Assembly: GCF_000341105.1 (NCBI RefSeq) | Contig: NZ_ANBB01000021.1 | Coordinates: 86,818 to 150,817 of the forward strand | Length of the DNA: 64,000 nt | Origin: Nocardiopsis potens DSM 45234 | GTDB taxonomy: Bacteria > Actinomycetota > Actinomycetes > Streptosporangiales > Streptosporangiaceae | Direction of reading: 5' to 3' | Part shown: in pieces, positions 25,520 through 35,033 of the stretch | Position numbering within the stretch: position 1 is the stretch's first letter | Layout of the letters: each line of letters opens with the position of its first letter | Translations under genes and position numbers: made by a program | Notes under the pieces: generated by a model | What the model was told of the DNA's origin: nothing | The model's input: the letters and a program-made list of their open reading frames with translations, nothing else | Databases searched by the model: none

Positions 25520-27949
25520 ATGTCAGACCCCCGCCATAACCTGCCCTTGTCCGCCGCCCCCATCGGCCGCGAGCGGGACATCGCCGACCTCCTCCGGATC
25601 GTCCGGAACTCGCGCTCGGTATCGCTCGTCGGGGCGGGGGGCATCGGCAAGACCCTGCTCGCCGTCCGCGTCGCCGAGGCCGCCCTGCCCGCTTTCGAGC
25701 ACGGCGCCCGCTTCGTCGACCTGAGCCGGGTCTCCACCCGGGACCAGGCGACCGCCGCGATCGGGCACGCGCTCGGCGTCCCCGAGGCCGCGGGCGCCTC
25801 CGCCGTGGAATCGGTGGCGATGGCGCTGCGCTCCCGCTCCGTGCTGCTCCTACTGGACACCTGCGAGCACCTCACCCCCGCCCTGGGCGGGCTCTGCGAG
25901 GAGCTGCTCGCCGCCTGCCCGCGGCTGCACATCCTGGCCACCGGGCGGGAGCCGCTGCGGGTCGGGCGCGAGGTCGTCTGGCGGGTCCCCCCGCTCGCCC
26001 TGCCGCCGTCCCCCTCGCCCTCCCCGTCCGGGGAGCCCCGGCCCGAGCCCGCCTGCTCCCCCGAGGAGGCGGTGCGGCACGAGGCGGTCCGGCTCTTCGT
26101 CGAGCGCGCCACCGCGGCCCGGCCCGGCTTCAGGCTGACCCCCGGCAACACCGAGGCGGTGCTGCGCATCTGCCGGATGCTGGAGGGCGTCCCGCTCGCC
26201 CTGGAGCTGGCGGCGGCCCGGATCCGGGTGCTCAGCGCCGAGCAGGTGCTGGAGCGGCTGGACGACCGGTTCCGGCTGCTCGCCGCCGGCGCGGACGGCC
26301 TGCCGCCCCGGCAGCGCACCATGCGCGCCGCCCTGGAGTGGAGCCACGACCTGCTCTCTCCGGAGGAGCGGGTGCTCTTCCGCCGCCTGGCGGTGTTCTG
26401 CATCTGGACCGCGGACAAGGTGGGCCCGGTGTGCGGCTTCCGCGAGCTCCCCGCCGGGAGCGCCGACCGGGTGCACGCCGCCCTGGTGGACAAGTCGCTG
26501 GTCACCGCGGACGTGCACGAGGACGGCGCGGTGACCTACCGGATGACCGAGACGGTGCGCGCCTTCGCCGCGGAGCGGCTCGCCGAGGCCGGCGAGGAGG
26601 ACGAGGTCTGGCGGCGGATGCTGACCACCGCGGCGCCCTACCTGGAGGGGCTCGCGGCCCACCTCACCGGCCGGGTCGACTGGGACGAGCGGATGCTCAC
26701 CATCCGCATGCTCGACCGGTGCCTGGAGAACACCCTGCAGATGCTGGACCGGGCGGTGCCGCTCGGCCTGGTCCAGGAGGGGCTGCGGATCTGCGTCGCG
26801 CTGCGCTTCCACTGGTTCGTGCGCGGCCTGCAGACCCAGGCCCGCACCCGGCTGGAGCGGCTGCTCGCGGTGCCCGCCGCGCGCACCCCGGTGCGCGCCC
26901 GGGCCGCAGCGGTCCGCTCCGAGATGCTCCTGCCGCTGGACGGGCCGCAGGGCGCCGCCTCCGCCGCCCAGGAGGCCCTGCAGGCCGCGCTGGCCTGCGA
27001 CGACCCGGCGCAGGGCATCGCGCACACCACCCTGGCGATGGCCTCGCTGCGCCGGGGGGACGGCGCCGAGGCGCTGCGGCACGGCCGCCGGGCGCTGCGG
27101 CTGGCGATCGCCTCCGGGGAGCGGCTCACCGAGATCTGCTCGCTGGGCGCGCTCTCCCAGATCGCGCGCTCGCGCGGCGACTTCGACTCCTCCGAGGTCT
27201 TCCTGACCCGCGGCATCGCGATCGGCCAGGAGATGGGCGACCGCTGGTGCGTGGCCCGCTGCCTCAACGCGCTGGGCGTGGTCTCCACCCGCCGGGGCGA
27301 CATGGAGGCCGCCGCCCGGCAGCTGGGCGAGGCGCTGAACGTCTTCATCGAGATGGAGCTGCTGCCCGACATCGCGCGCTGCACCGCCGGCCTGGGCTAC
27401 CTGGACCTGGCCCGGGGCGACGTCTCCGGCGCCCGCCGCCGCCTCTCCTGCTGCCTGCGGCTGAGCGTCGCCAGCGGGCGCAGGCTGGCGGTGGCCCGCG
27501 CGCTGGAGGCGCTCGGCGGGCTCGCCGCCGCCGAGGAGCAGCCGGAGCGGGCCGCCTCGCTGGCCGGCGCCGGGGCCGCGCTCCGCGCCTCGCTGGGCCT
27601 GGTCGCGCCGCACGCCGAGGCGATCCGCGCCGAGGCGGCGGCGGTCCTGTCCGAGGAGGCCGCGGAGGAGGCCTGGAATTCCTGGCGCACACTGCCGCTG
27701 GAGCAGGTGGTGGAGCGCGCCCTCTTCTTCCCGACCCCGCGCAGGGCGCTGCCCTCCCTGCTCACCCGCCGGGAGAGGGAGATATCGGTGCTGGTCAGCA
27801 AGGGCCTGTCCAACCGGGAGATCGCCGAGCGGCTCACCATCAGCCAGGCGACCGCCGCCCGGCACATCGCCAACATCTTCCAGAAGCTGCTGTTCACCTC
27901 GCGCACCCAGCTCGCCGAGTGGGTGCAGCGCAACGGCCTCGCCCCCTGA
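25520..27949 (+). CDS. Large ATPase regulator: NB-ARC-like ATPase, TPR, LuxR HTH
   Basis: About 809 residues. Signalling NTPase domain at the N terminus with GREXD start (IGRERDIADLL), Walker A SLVGAGGIGKT (about 36-46) and LLLLDTCEHL as Walker B, then EGVPLALELAAARI (GxPLAL motif of the STAND class). The middle is a helical TPR-like region with repeated ARGDxxxA patterns. The C terminus is a LuxR HTH: LTRREREISVLVSKGLSNREIAERLTISQATAARHIANI. Such proteins sense a ligand or partner and switch transcription when ATP-bound. ATG 25520 is preferred over upstream GTGs, though none has a strong ribosome site. A paralog follows in tandem. Confidence 0.88.
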   Translation: MSDPRHNLPLSAAPIGRERDIADLLRIVRNSRSVSLVGAGGIGKTLLAVRVAEAALPAFEHGARFVDLSRVSTRDQATAAIGHALGVPEAAGASAVESVAMALRSRSVLLLLDTCEHLTPALGGLCEELLAACPRLHILATGREPLRVGREVVWRVPPLALPPSPSPSPSGEPRPEPACSPEEAVRHEAVRLFVERATAARPGFRLTPGNTEAVLRICRMLEGVPLALELAAARIRVLSAEQVLERLDDRFRLLAAGADGLPPRQRTMRAALEWSHDLLSPEERVLFRRLAVFCIWTADKVGPVCGFRELPAGSADRVHAALVDKSLVTADVHEDGAVTYRMTETVRAFAAERLAEAGEEDEVWRRMLTTAAPYLEGLAAHLTGRVDWDERMLTIRMLDRCLENTLQMLDRAVPLGLVQEGLRICVALRFHWFVRGLQTQARTRLERLLAVPAARTPVRARAAAVRSEMLLPLDGPQGAASAAQEALQAALACDDPAQGIAHTTLAMASLRRGDGAEALRHGRRALRLAIASGERLTEICSLGALSQIARSRGDFDSSEVFLTRGIAIGQEMGDRWCVARCLNALGVVSTRRGDMEAAARQLGEALNVFIEMELLPDIARCTAGLGYLDLARGDVSGARRRLSCCLRLSVASGRRLAVARALEALGGLAAAEEQPERAASLAGAGAALRASLGLVAPHAEAIRAEAAAVLSEEAAEEAWNSWRTLPLEQVVERALFFPTPRRALPSLLTRREREISVLVSKGLSNREIAERLTISQATAARHIANIFQKLLFTSRTQLAEWVQRNGLAP

Positions 27950-27960
27950 CCCGGGCGGGC

Positions 27961-27978
27961 GCACAACGCGCATACACC
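27961..27978. promoter_or_regulatory. Shared motif after regulator 1
   Basis: GCACAACGCGCATACACC, matching 30760-30777 at 16 of 18 positions. Lies 12 bp past the first regulator's stop, about 265 bp before the next start. Confidence 0.35.
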
Positions 27979-28242
27979 CGCACTCCTTGTGATTACGCCG
28001 GATCGCCTCCGATTCCGCCGTATCGCTTGCACGACCGCGACCCACCTACTAAGAACAGAGCACAGAGCCCTGCAGACGACCGTCATGGAACCCTTACCGG
28101 ACCCCCAGCTGACCGACATCCCGGCGCCCCCGGGCCTCCTCGGCCGGGAACCTGCCGCACACGATCCCCGTCCCTCCGACCCACAGGTAACGCCCTTACC
28201 CTCAGGCAAGGTGAGAGCGGCCCCCGACCGCCTGATCGCGTG

Positions 28243-30738
28243 ATGGCCATGGCACCTCGAACCGCGCCCGCGCGGCAGAACCTCCCCCAGGAATCCGACA
28301 GCTTCATCGGCCGCGAGCGCGACCTCGGCGACCTGCTCCGCCTGCTCGCCGCCGACCGGGTGGTCACCCTCTGCGGGGTCGGCGGGGTCGGCAAGACCCG
28401 GCTGGCGCTGAAGGTCGCCGCGCACGCCACCGCCGCCTTCCGGGACGGGGTCTGGCTGGCCGAGATGTCGGGGGTGTCCACCCCGCACGAGGTGGCCGCG
28501 AGGGTGGCCGCGGCCGTCGGCGTCACCGAGGAGACCGGGCGCCCGCTGGCCGAGACGCTCCGCGACGCGCTGCGCACCCGCCGGGTGCTGCTCATCCTGG
28601 ACGACTGCACCCGGGCCGCCGCGGACGCCGCCGGACTGGGCGCCGCGCTGACCCGGTCCTGCCCCGACGTGACCCTGCTGATCACAGCCGACGCCCCGAT
28701 CGGGCTGCCGGGGGAGGCGGTCTGGCACGTGCCGCCGCTCGCCCTGCCCGGCGAGGAGGGCGACCCGCGCGAGGCCGAGGCCGTCCGGCTCTTCCTGGAC
28801 CGGGCCCGCACCGCCGACCCGGACTTCTCCGCCGACCCGGAGGCGGTCGCGGCCGCCGCCCGGATCTGCCGGTCGCTGGACGGGGTCCCGCTCGCCCTGG
28901 AGCTGGTCGCCGCCTGGCTGCGGCGGATGCCCGTGCACCGGGCCGAGGCCCTGCTGGCCGAGGCGCTGCACCCGTCCGGCGCCCCGCCGGGCGCGCGGGG
29001 CGCCGAACCGCCCCGCCCCCGGGAGGCCGAACCGGACCGGGCCGCGCCCCGGGCCCGGCTGCTCCGCGCCGCGCTGGAGCAGAGCCACGCCCTGCTCGGG
29101 GCGGAGGAGCGGGTGCTGCTGCGCAGGCTGTCGGTCTTCGCCGACTGGACCCTGGAGTCGGCCGAGCGGGTCTGCCCGGACGCGGGCCTGCCCGAGAGCG
29201 CCGTGCTGGACCTGGTCTCCTCGCTGGCCGAGTGGTCCCTGATCGCGCTCACCCGGGAATTCCAGGGGCGGGTCCGCTACCGCCTCCCCGGTGCGGTGCG
29301 CGCCTTCGCCGCGGAGCGGCTGGCCGCCGCCGGCGAGGAGGAGGCGGTGCGGCTGCGCCACCGCGACCACATGCTCCGCATCACCGAGGAGATGGGCGCC
29401 TCCTCGGTGGGCGGCCGGCTCATGCCCTGGGCGGAGCGGTTCGCGCACTGGCTGCTCGCCTCGGTCGAGTACGACGACATCCGCGCCGTCCTGCACTGGA
29501 CGGCCGAGCGCCGCGACACCGAGGAGGGGCTGCGGCTCTGCGCCGCGCTGCGCCCCTACTGGGGGACCGGCTACCACTTCACCGAGGGAATGGGGTGGAC
29601 CGAGCGGTTCCTGGCCATGCCGGGCGGCTCCGGCCCGGTGCGCGCCCGCGCGTCGGTGACCGCGGCCGAGCTCTCCTGGGCCCGGGGCGACCTGGACTCG
29701 GCCCTGCACCACGGGCGCACCGCGCTGCGCCTCGCCGAGGACGCCGGCGACGATCCGACCGCGGCCGCCGCGCTGAACATGCTCGCGCTGGCCGCGCTCC
29801 GCTCCGGGGAGCCCGAGGAGGCCGCCGGGCACCTGGAGCGGACCCTGGCGCTCGCCCGGCGGAGCGGGGACCTGTGGAACGAGGCCATCGCGCTGAGCAC
29901 CCGGGGGGCGCTGGCCGCCCGGCACGGGAACTTCGCCGAGGCCGATGCGCTGTACAGCGCGGCGCTGATGATCCTGCGCGGCATGGACCACCGCTGGGGG
30001 GTCGGGGTGTCGCTGATCGGCCAGGCCACCGCGGCCGAACGGCAGAGCGACATCGCCGTGGCGGACCGCTGCTACCGGGAGTCGCTGGACATCCAGCGCG
30101 AGATCGGCGCCGCCCCCGAACTGGCCCGCTGCCTGTTCGGGGTGGGCCGCATCGCGCACGCCTTCGGGTCGACCTCGCAGGCCTACGACTACCTCGCCGA
30201 GGGGCTGCTGCTGAGCCAGAGCACCGGGCAGCGGACCGGGGTCGCGGCCGGCCTCGCCTCCATCGCGCGGGTCGCCGCCGGCTCCGGCGAGGTCCGCGGC
30301 GGCTGCATCCTGGCCGGCGCCGCGGCGGCGCTGCGCGAGCGCGCCGAGCCCGGGCGCCCCCCGCGCCCGCCGGCGGTCAAGGGCGAGGAGTTCGGCATCG
30401 ACTCCGGGACGCTCTCCTCGCTGCTGCGCGAGGGCCGCCGGCTGCCGGTGGACGAGGCCGTCGGGCTGGCGCTGCGGATCACCGAGACCGGCCGCCTGCC
30501 CCGGCAGCGCCAGCCGGAGCGGAAGGGGCCGCGGTCGACCCGGCGCGCGCTCACCCCGCGGGAGCGGGAGATCGCCCGCCTCGTGGCGCGGGGAATGGGC
30601 AACCGGGAGATCTCCGAGCGGCTCTTCATCACCCCGGCGACCGTCGCGCGGCACGTCGCCAACATCAACCGGAAGCTCGGGTTCCACTCGCGCAAGCAGA
30701 TCGCCGCGTGGGTCACCAGATCTCCGCTCCCCGAGTAG
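28243..30738 (+). CDS. Second ATPase regulator of the same family
   Basis: About 831 residues, same order as its upstream paralog: SFIGRERDLGDLLRLL, Walker A TLCGVGGVGKT (43-53), LLILDDCTRAA, DGVPLALELVAAWL, a TPR-like middle, and a C-terminal HTH LTPREREIARLVARGMGNREISERL. Divergence between the two is high, so the duplication is old or they were acquired separately. The start is uncertain among GTG 28240, ATG 28243 and ATG 28249; no clear Shine-Dalgarno. Both are followed within 25 bp by a similar GCACAA..GC.CATACACC sequence, suggesting a common operator or duplicated segment. Confidence 0.88.
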   Translation: MAMAPRTAPARQNLPQESDSFIGRERDLGDLLRLLAADRVVTLCGVGGVGKTRLALKVAAHATAAFRDGVWLAEMSGVSTPHEVAARVAAAVGVTEETGRPLAETLRDALRTRRVLLILDDCTRAAADAAGLGAALTRSCPDVTLLITADAPIGLPGEAVWHVPPLALPGEEGDPREAEAVRLFLDRARTADPDFSADPEAVAAAARICRSLDGVPLALELVAAWLRRMPVHRAEALLAEALHPSGAPPGARGAEPPRPREAEPDRAAPRARLLRAALEQSHALLGAEERVLLRRLSVFADWTLESAERVCPDAGLPESAVLDLVSSLAEWSLIALTREFQGRVRYRLPGAVRAFAAERLAAAGEEEAVRLRHRDHMLRITEEMGASSVGGRLMPWAERFAHWLLASVEYDDIRAVLHWTAERRDTEEGLRLCAALRPYWGTGYHFTEGMGWTERFLAMPGGSGPVRARASVTAAELSWARGDLDSALHHGRTALRLAEDAGDDPTAAAALNMLALAALRSGEPEEAAGHLERTLALARRSGDLWNEAIALSTRGALAARHGNFAEADALYSAALMILRGMDHRWGVGVSLIGQATAAERQSDIAVADRCYRESLDIQREIGAAPELARCLFGVGRIAHAFGSTSQAYDYLAEGLLLSQSTGQRTGVAAGLASIARVAAGSGEVRGGCILAGAAAALRERAEPGRPPRPPAVKGEEFGIDSGTLSSLLREGRRLPVDEAVGLALRITETGRLPRQRQPERKGPRSTRRALTPREREIARLVARGMGNREISERLFITPATVARHVANINRKLGFHSRKQIAAWVTRSPLPE

Positions 30739-31251
30739 CACCCCCTCTGACCTGCACTCGCACAAAGCCCATACACCTCAGGACAGAAAATACATATGCA
30801 GCTGCACACGTGGATGCATGTGCAAACGCGCGGGAAGGCGCTAGTGTCTGGGGCATGGGGACGCGCTCCCCGCCCGTCCCGGCGGCGGGCGGCGGGCCGC
30901 CCCGCGGGCCTTGGAGGTGCGAGCCTCCGGGGCTCCGCGAAGTCCGGCCGAGGCCGTCCGGGCCGATCGACCCCGCTTCGCCACCTCTCGGGGGCGCGAA
31001 GCGGAGGCCCGTTCCGGCACCGCGGATTCGCTGGAGGACCGCCCGTCCCAGGGTGCGGAGAGGGGAGGCACCCGGGGCGGCGGACACGGCGCTACCGGGC
31101 TCGCCACGTGGAGGGGGCGTGACGAGCCCGGCTGGCGCAGGCGGCGCGGGGGCGTCCCCCGCGCGCCGCCCTCCCGCGGCCGCCGCACGGGCCGCGCGGA
31201 GCGGACGGGCGGCCGGCGCAAGAGCCACCTCGCTCGAAGGGACACCACCCC
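30739..31251. other. Intergenic region with operator-like repeats
   Basis: Carries GCACAAAGCCCATACACC at 30760-30777 (copy of 27961) and the inverted repeat TGCACA...TGTGCA at 30803-30824, in an AT-richer patch suited to a promoter. The remainder to 31230 is GC-rich and has no supported gene. GAAGGGA at 31236 serves the next gene. Confidence 0.45.
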
Positions 31252-32079
31252 ATGAGGCACCACCCGGTCCCCGCTTCCGACGGAGGTGCCCCCGCGGGGT
31301 CGCTCACCGGCGGACTGCTCGACCGGCTCCGCTCCTCGGCCCTCTCCCCCGCCGTCTCGGCCCCCGGCGGCCAGCGCATCCCCGGTTCCGTCTTCGCCTC
31401 CACGGTGGAGCGCGCCGCGGCCGGGCTGCGGATCAGGGGGTCCCGCCCCGGCGACGTGACCGCGGTGCTCTGCCCGCACTCACCGGACCGGCTGATGGCG
31501 CTGTTCACCGTGCTGGCCGCCGACGGCGCGGCGCTGCCGCTCCACCCGGACGCGCCCGCCTCCGCCCTGGTCCACCTGCTCACCGCCACCGAGACCCGGA
31601 TGGTGATCGCCGACGCGTCGCTGGCCGGCGCCGCCCTGCGGCTGGCCGACCGGTCCCGGGTCCGGCAGGTGCTCGCCTTCGGCCGGGTCCCGGGGACGAC
31701 CCCCTTCGACGAGCTGCTGCTGCCCGGCCCCGCCGCGCCGCCGGACCCGCTCTCCTCCGGCGCCCCCGGGCCGCCGCCCGATGCCCGCGCGGGCCGGGCC
31801 GACGGCGCCCTGCTGGAGCACCGGTCGGCCGGCGGCCGCCCGCGGACCGTGCTGCACACCCGCGCCGACCTGCTCCGCCGCCGGGCGGAACTGCAGCGCG
31901 AACTCGGCCTCGACCCCGCGGACACCGTGGCCGTCGACGCCCTCACCCCGGAGCGCGACCGGATCGCCCTCACCGCCGCCGCCCTATGGAGCGGCGCCTC
32001 GGTGACCACCGTCCCCACCCCCGCCGAAGCCCCGGAGGCCACCGTCCACAGCTCCCCCGTCCCATCCCGCTCCCGCTGA
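31252..32079 (+). CDS. Stand-alone, truncated and degenerate adenylation-domain protein
   Basis: 275 residues resembling only the N-terminal portion of an acyl-CoA ligase: RGSRPGDVTAVLCPHSPDRLMALFTVLAADGAALPLHPDAPASALVHLL is the usual first Rossmann-like lobe. Where the P-loop (SGTTGxPKGVxHTH) belongs it has HRSAGGRPRTVLHTRADLL, so the Gly/Ser/Thr run and the Lys are lost, and residues beyond about 260 are missing. It cannot be a working ligase. The ribosome site GAAGGGA, 9 nt before ATG 31252, is good, so it is probably expressed. It follows two LuxR-type ATPase regulators. It may be a binding protein or a decaying gene. Confidence 0.65.
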   Translation: MRHHPVPASDGGAPAGSLTGGLLDRLRSSALSPAVSAPGGQRIPGSVFASTVERAAAGLRIRGSRPGDVTAVLCPHSPDRLMALFTVLAADGAALPLHPDAPASALVHLLTATETRMVIADASLAGAALRLADRSRVRQVLAFGRVPGTTPFDELLLPGPAAPPDPLSSGAPGPPPDARAGRADGALLEHRSAGGRPRTVLHTRADLLRRRAELQRELGLDPADTVAVDALTPERDRIALTAAALWSGASVTTVPTPAEAPEATVHSSPVPSRSR

Positions 32080-32588
32080 CCGCCGCCCGCCTCCCCCGGA
32101 CGGAGCGGCCTCCCGCCCCACCGGCCCACGGCACCGCCCCACGCCCCGGCCCCGGCACCTCTCGCACCCGCCACCGCGCCGAAGGGCGCGGCCCGGCCAC
32201 GACACCGCCCGCCCCCGGCCGGACGATCCGCCTCACTCCCCGCCTCGGATGAAGCAGCACCCGCCCCACCGATCCACGGCACCGTCCGGCTTCACGGTCC
32301 CGGTGCCCCGTCCTGCCACCGCCCCGAAGGGCGCGGCCCGGGCGCGCCGCCACTCCCCCGGCCCGGTGCCCCGTCCCGTCCCAGTGCGGTGCGAGGCCCG
32401 GGCCTTCTCTCCGCCCGCTGCGGTAGGCGGGCGGCGGCTCCCGAGCGGCTGCGCCGCAGCGGACCGCAAGGCCTCATGCCCGTGGCGCCTTCGGAGGCGC
32501 GAGCGGGCCGGGCGGGCGGTGATCGGCGGAGTCCCCGTCCCCTGGTGGCCGTACCCGCGATCGGCCCGGCCGTCGCCGGACCGGCGGC
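32080..32588. other. Intergenic region with repeated GAA-loop hairpins
   Basis: A 26-nt block, CCACCGC(G/C)CCGAAGGGCGCGG..., occurs twice (near 32171 and 32317) and can fold as a short stem with a GAA loop; terminator-like between convergent genes. No gene supported. Confidence 0.5.
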
Positions 32589-33470
32589 TCAGGAGGCCGG
32601 CCGGGCGGGGCGGGCCCGGTCCGAGGGGGCGCCGGGGGCGAGGCCGTGGTCGCGGGCGAAGCGCTCGGCGGCGGCGAGCGCGTCGCGGCCCCGGCGCCAG
32701 GGGCGGACGATCAGGGTGTGCACGCCCGCCGCGGTCCAGGCGGCGGTCTCGTCCGGGCGGCAGCCGCCCTCCGCGTGCGCCACCACCTCGAACGGCTCGC
32801 CCTCCCGGCCGGCCTCCGCGCGCAGCCGGCGGAGTTCGGCGGCGGCGCCGGCCACCCGCTCCGGCGGGGCGGGCATGGAGATCCACCCGTCGTTGCGGGC
32901 GGCCCTGCTCAGCGCGGCCGGGGACTCCCCGCCGATCAGGATCGGTACGGCGCGCCGGGGCGGCTTCGGCTCGAAGGCCACCTCGGGGAAGGGGAAGTGC
33001 GGTCCGCCGTGGGCGACCGCCTCCTCACTCCACAGCCGCCGCAGTACCCCGATCGCCTCGTCCAGTCGGCCGCCGCGCTCCGCGAAGGGCGCGCCGACCG
33101 CGTCCCATTCGGCCCGGTACCAGCCGGCCCCGGCGCCGAGCACGGTCCGGCCGCCGGCGATCTCGTCCAGGGTCGCGAAGGCGCGGGCGCTGATCAGGGG
33201 GTGGCGCAGCCCGAGCAGGTAGACGGCGGTCCCGAGCCGGACGCGCCGGGTGGCCGCGGCCAGCGCGGCCAGCCGGACCGGGGCGTCGTAGAGCGGGGTG
33301 GACGGCCGGATCGGCGCCCGCCCGCCGGGGTAGCCCTGCATGCCGCCCCCGGTGGCCAGCACCAGGTGCTCGGGGAGCCACACCGAGTCGAAGCCGAGCT
33401 CGTCGGCGGCTACGGCGAGGTCGTGCCAGGCGTCCGGCCGGACCAGCCCGAGGGGGATTCCGAAGCGCAC
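32589..33470 (-). CDS. LLM-class F420-dependent oxidoreductase
   Basis: 293-residue luciferase-like monooxygenase-fold protein: VRFGIPLGL at the start, LGFDSVWLPEHLV, RVRLGTAVYLLGLRHPL, GRTVLGAGAGWYRAEWDAVG (the GxGxGW pattern of F420-dependent members) and VPILIGGESPAAL. It would reduce or oxidise an organic substrate with F420 or reduced flavin. GTG 33470 has GGAGGG 4 nt upstream. A palindrome at 33486, close to the start, fits the same 18-bp operator seen at two other catabolic promoters. It is not in an evident operon. Confidence 0.88.
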   Translation of the reverse strand: MRFGIPLGLVRPDAWHDLAVAADELGFDSVWLPEHLVLATGGGMQGYPGGRAPIRPSTPLYDAPVRLAALAAATRRVRLGTAVYLLGLRHPLISARAFATLDEIAGGRTVLGAGAGWYRAEWDAVGAPFAERGGRLDEAIGVLRRLWSEEAVAHGGPHFPFPEVAFEPKPPRRAVPILIGGESPAALSRAARNDGWISMPAPPERVAGAAAELRRLRAEAGREGEPFEVVAHAEGGCRPDETAAWTAAGVHTLIVRPWRRGRDALAAAERFARDHGLAPGAPSDRARPARPAS

Positions 33471-33485
33471 GGCGCCCTCCGTTCG

Positions 33486-33503
33486 ACCTAGCGGTTGCTC
33501 GGT
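33486..33503. promoter_or_regulatory. TetR-type operator candidate, site 2 of 3
   Basis: ACCTAGCG-GT-TGCTCGGT, matching ACCWAGCG-NN-CGCTWGGT with two mismatches, 16 bp upstream of the LLM oxidoreductase start. Confidence 0.45.
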
Positions 33504-33639
33504 AACGGTAGGCGCGGCGCGGGGACCGGTCAAGCGGGGACGGCCGGGCGAGAGCGGGGGGCGGGGCCCGTTCGGCGGCGCACTCCCGCTCCAGGCCCGC
33601 CCGGGCCGTGTACGGCGCCGGGCGGGCGGGGCGGTTCCG

Positions 33640-34596
33640 TCAGGCGTTGGTGCGGGCGGCCGCGAGGGCCTCGCCGAGGGCCCGGAAGGCGGGCAGGGCG
33701 GCGGCGCGGGCCGCCGGCACCGCGTGCATCCAGCGCAGGAAGCTGTGCACCATGCCCGGGGAGTCCTTCACCTCGACCGGGACGCCGGCGGCGCGGAGCC
33801 GGTCGGCGAAGGCCTCGCCGTCCGCGCGCAGCGGGTCGAGCTCGGCGGTGAGGATGAACGTCGGCGGCAGCACGGAGAGCCCTTCGGCCCGCCCCGGCGG
33901 CATGTAGGGCGGCAGCGCGGAGAGGTCCCGGTCGCCGAGGAAGGCGCGCAGGTACCAGCCGAGCTCCTCGCCGCTCATCCCACCGGAGGTGTCGGCCCCC
34001 TCAGAGGCGGAGAAGCCTCCGCCGGGGGCGGCTCCGGTGCCGGGGTAGACGAGCAGCTGGAAGACCGGGGCGGGCAGGCCGCGCTCGGCCGCCAGCAGGC
34101 CGGTGCAGGCGGAGAGGAAGCCGCCCGCGCTGTCTCCGGCCACCGCCACCCGGTCCGGGTCCCCGCCCAGCTCGGCGGCGTTGGCCAGGACCCAGGCGTA
34201 GGCCGCGAACGCGTCCTCCACCGCCGCGGGGAACCGGTGCTCGGGGGCGAGCCGGTAGTCGACCGAGACGGCGATCGTGCCGGCCTCCTCGGCGAGCAGC
34301 CGGACCGCGTTGTCGTGGGTGTCCAGCCCGCCCACGACGAACCCGCCGCCGTGCAGGTAGACGGTGACCGGAAGCCCGGTCCCGGCCGACGGCCGGTAGA
34401 TCCGGACCGGGATCTCCGGGGCGCCCTCCGGGCCGGGGATGCTCCGCTCCTCGACCGCGTACGGCTCGGCGAGCCGGGGCGCGCGCAGCGCCTCCTCGCG
34501 CTCGCGCGCCCGCTCGCCGGGAACGTCGAGGCCGTCGTCGAAGACGACCTCGGTGAGCGTGCCGAGGTACTCCTCCAGCACGGGGTCGATCGCCAT
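33640..34596 (-). CDS. Alpha/beta hydrolase, HSL-type esterase
   Basis: 318 residues of the hormone-sensitive-lipase-like group. Oxyanion motif HGGGFVVGG (about residue 85), DYRLAPEHRFP, nucleophile elbow GDSAGG, acid in LTAELDPLRADG, and catalytic His in GMVHSFLRW. These enzymes hydrolyse short-chain esters in the cytoplasm. ATG 34596 with GGAG about 11 nt upstream is chosen over a start 33 nt further up. It is alone on the minus strand between the anti-sigma-type gene and the LLM gene. Confidence 0.9.
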   Translation of the reverse strand: MAIDPVLEEYLGTLTEVVFDDGLDVPGERAREREEALRAPRLAEPYAVEERSIPGPEGAPEIPVRIYRPSAGTGLPVTVYLHGGGFVVGGLDTHDNAVRLLAEEAGTIAVSVDYRLAPEHRFPAAVEDAFAAYAWVLANAAELGGDPDRVAVAGDSAGGFLSACTGLLAAERGLPAPVFQLLVYPGTGAAPGGGFSASEGADTSGGMSGEELGWYLRAFLGDRDLSALPPYMPPGRAEGLSVLPPTFILTAELDPLRADGEAFADRLRAAGVPVEVKDSPGMVHSFLRWMHAVPAARAAALPAFRALGEALAAARTNA

Positions 34597-35033
34597 GCCG
34601 CCCGCGCTCCTCTCCGCGCGCCGCCGCACCGCGCGGGGCGCGTCTCATCCGTCGTGCTCGTCCCCGCCGCGGCCGGAAGGACGGCGGCGGGCGGTCTGCC
34701 GCCGCAGAATACACAGCTCACGGACGTGCCACGCGGCGGGGGCGGGTCTTCGGCCGGGTGCGGACCGGCCGGGGCGGGACGGCTCCGGGCCCGCCGGGCG
34801 TGCGGGCGCCCGCTCGCGGCCGGCCCGCGCCCCTTGTGCGGCGGCGGCCCTGGCACCGGGCGGGTCGCGCGGAGGCCGGAGACCGGGCACCGCCCGCGGT
34901 GGTCCTTCCGCCCGGCCTGCGGGAACGCCCTCCGGAGGCGACGGCTCTCCGCGTCTCGTCCGGTCGCGGGCAGGGCGCAGGCGGGCCGGGCGGCGCGGTG
35001 CACCGGTGGGCCGGGGGCGGCGGGGAGGGAGGG
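34597..35033. other. Intergenic region, no supported gene
   Basis: About 440 bp upstream of the esterase; some AT-richer sequence near 34700 (GCAGAATACACAGCTCAC) could hold its promoter. Nothing else seen. Confidence 0.5.
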
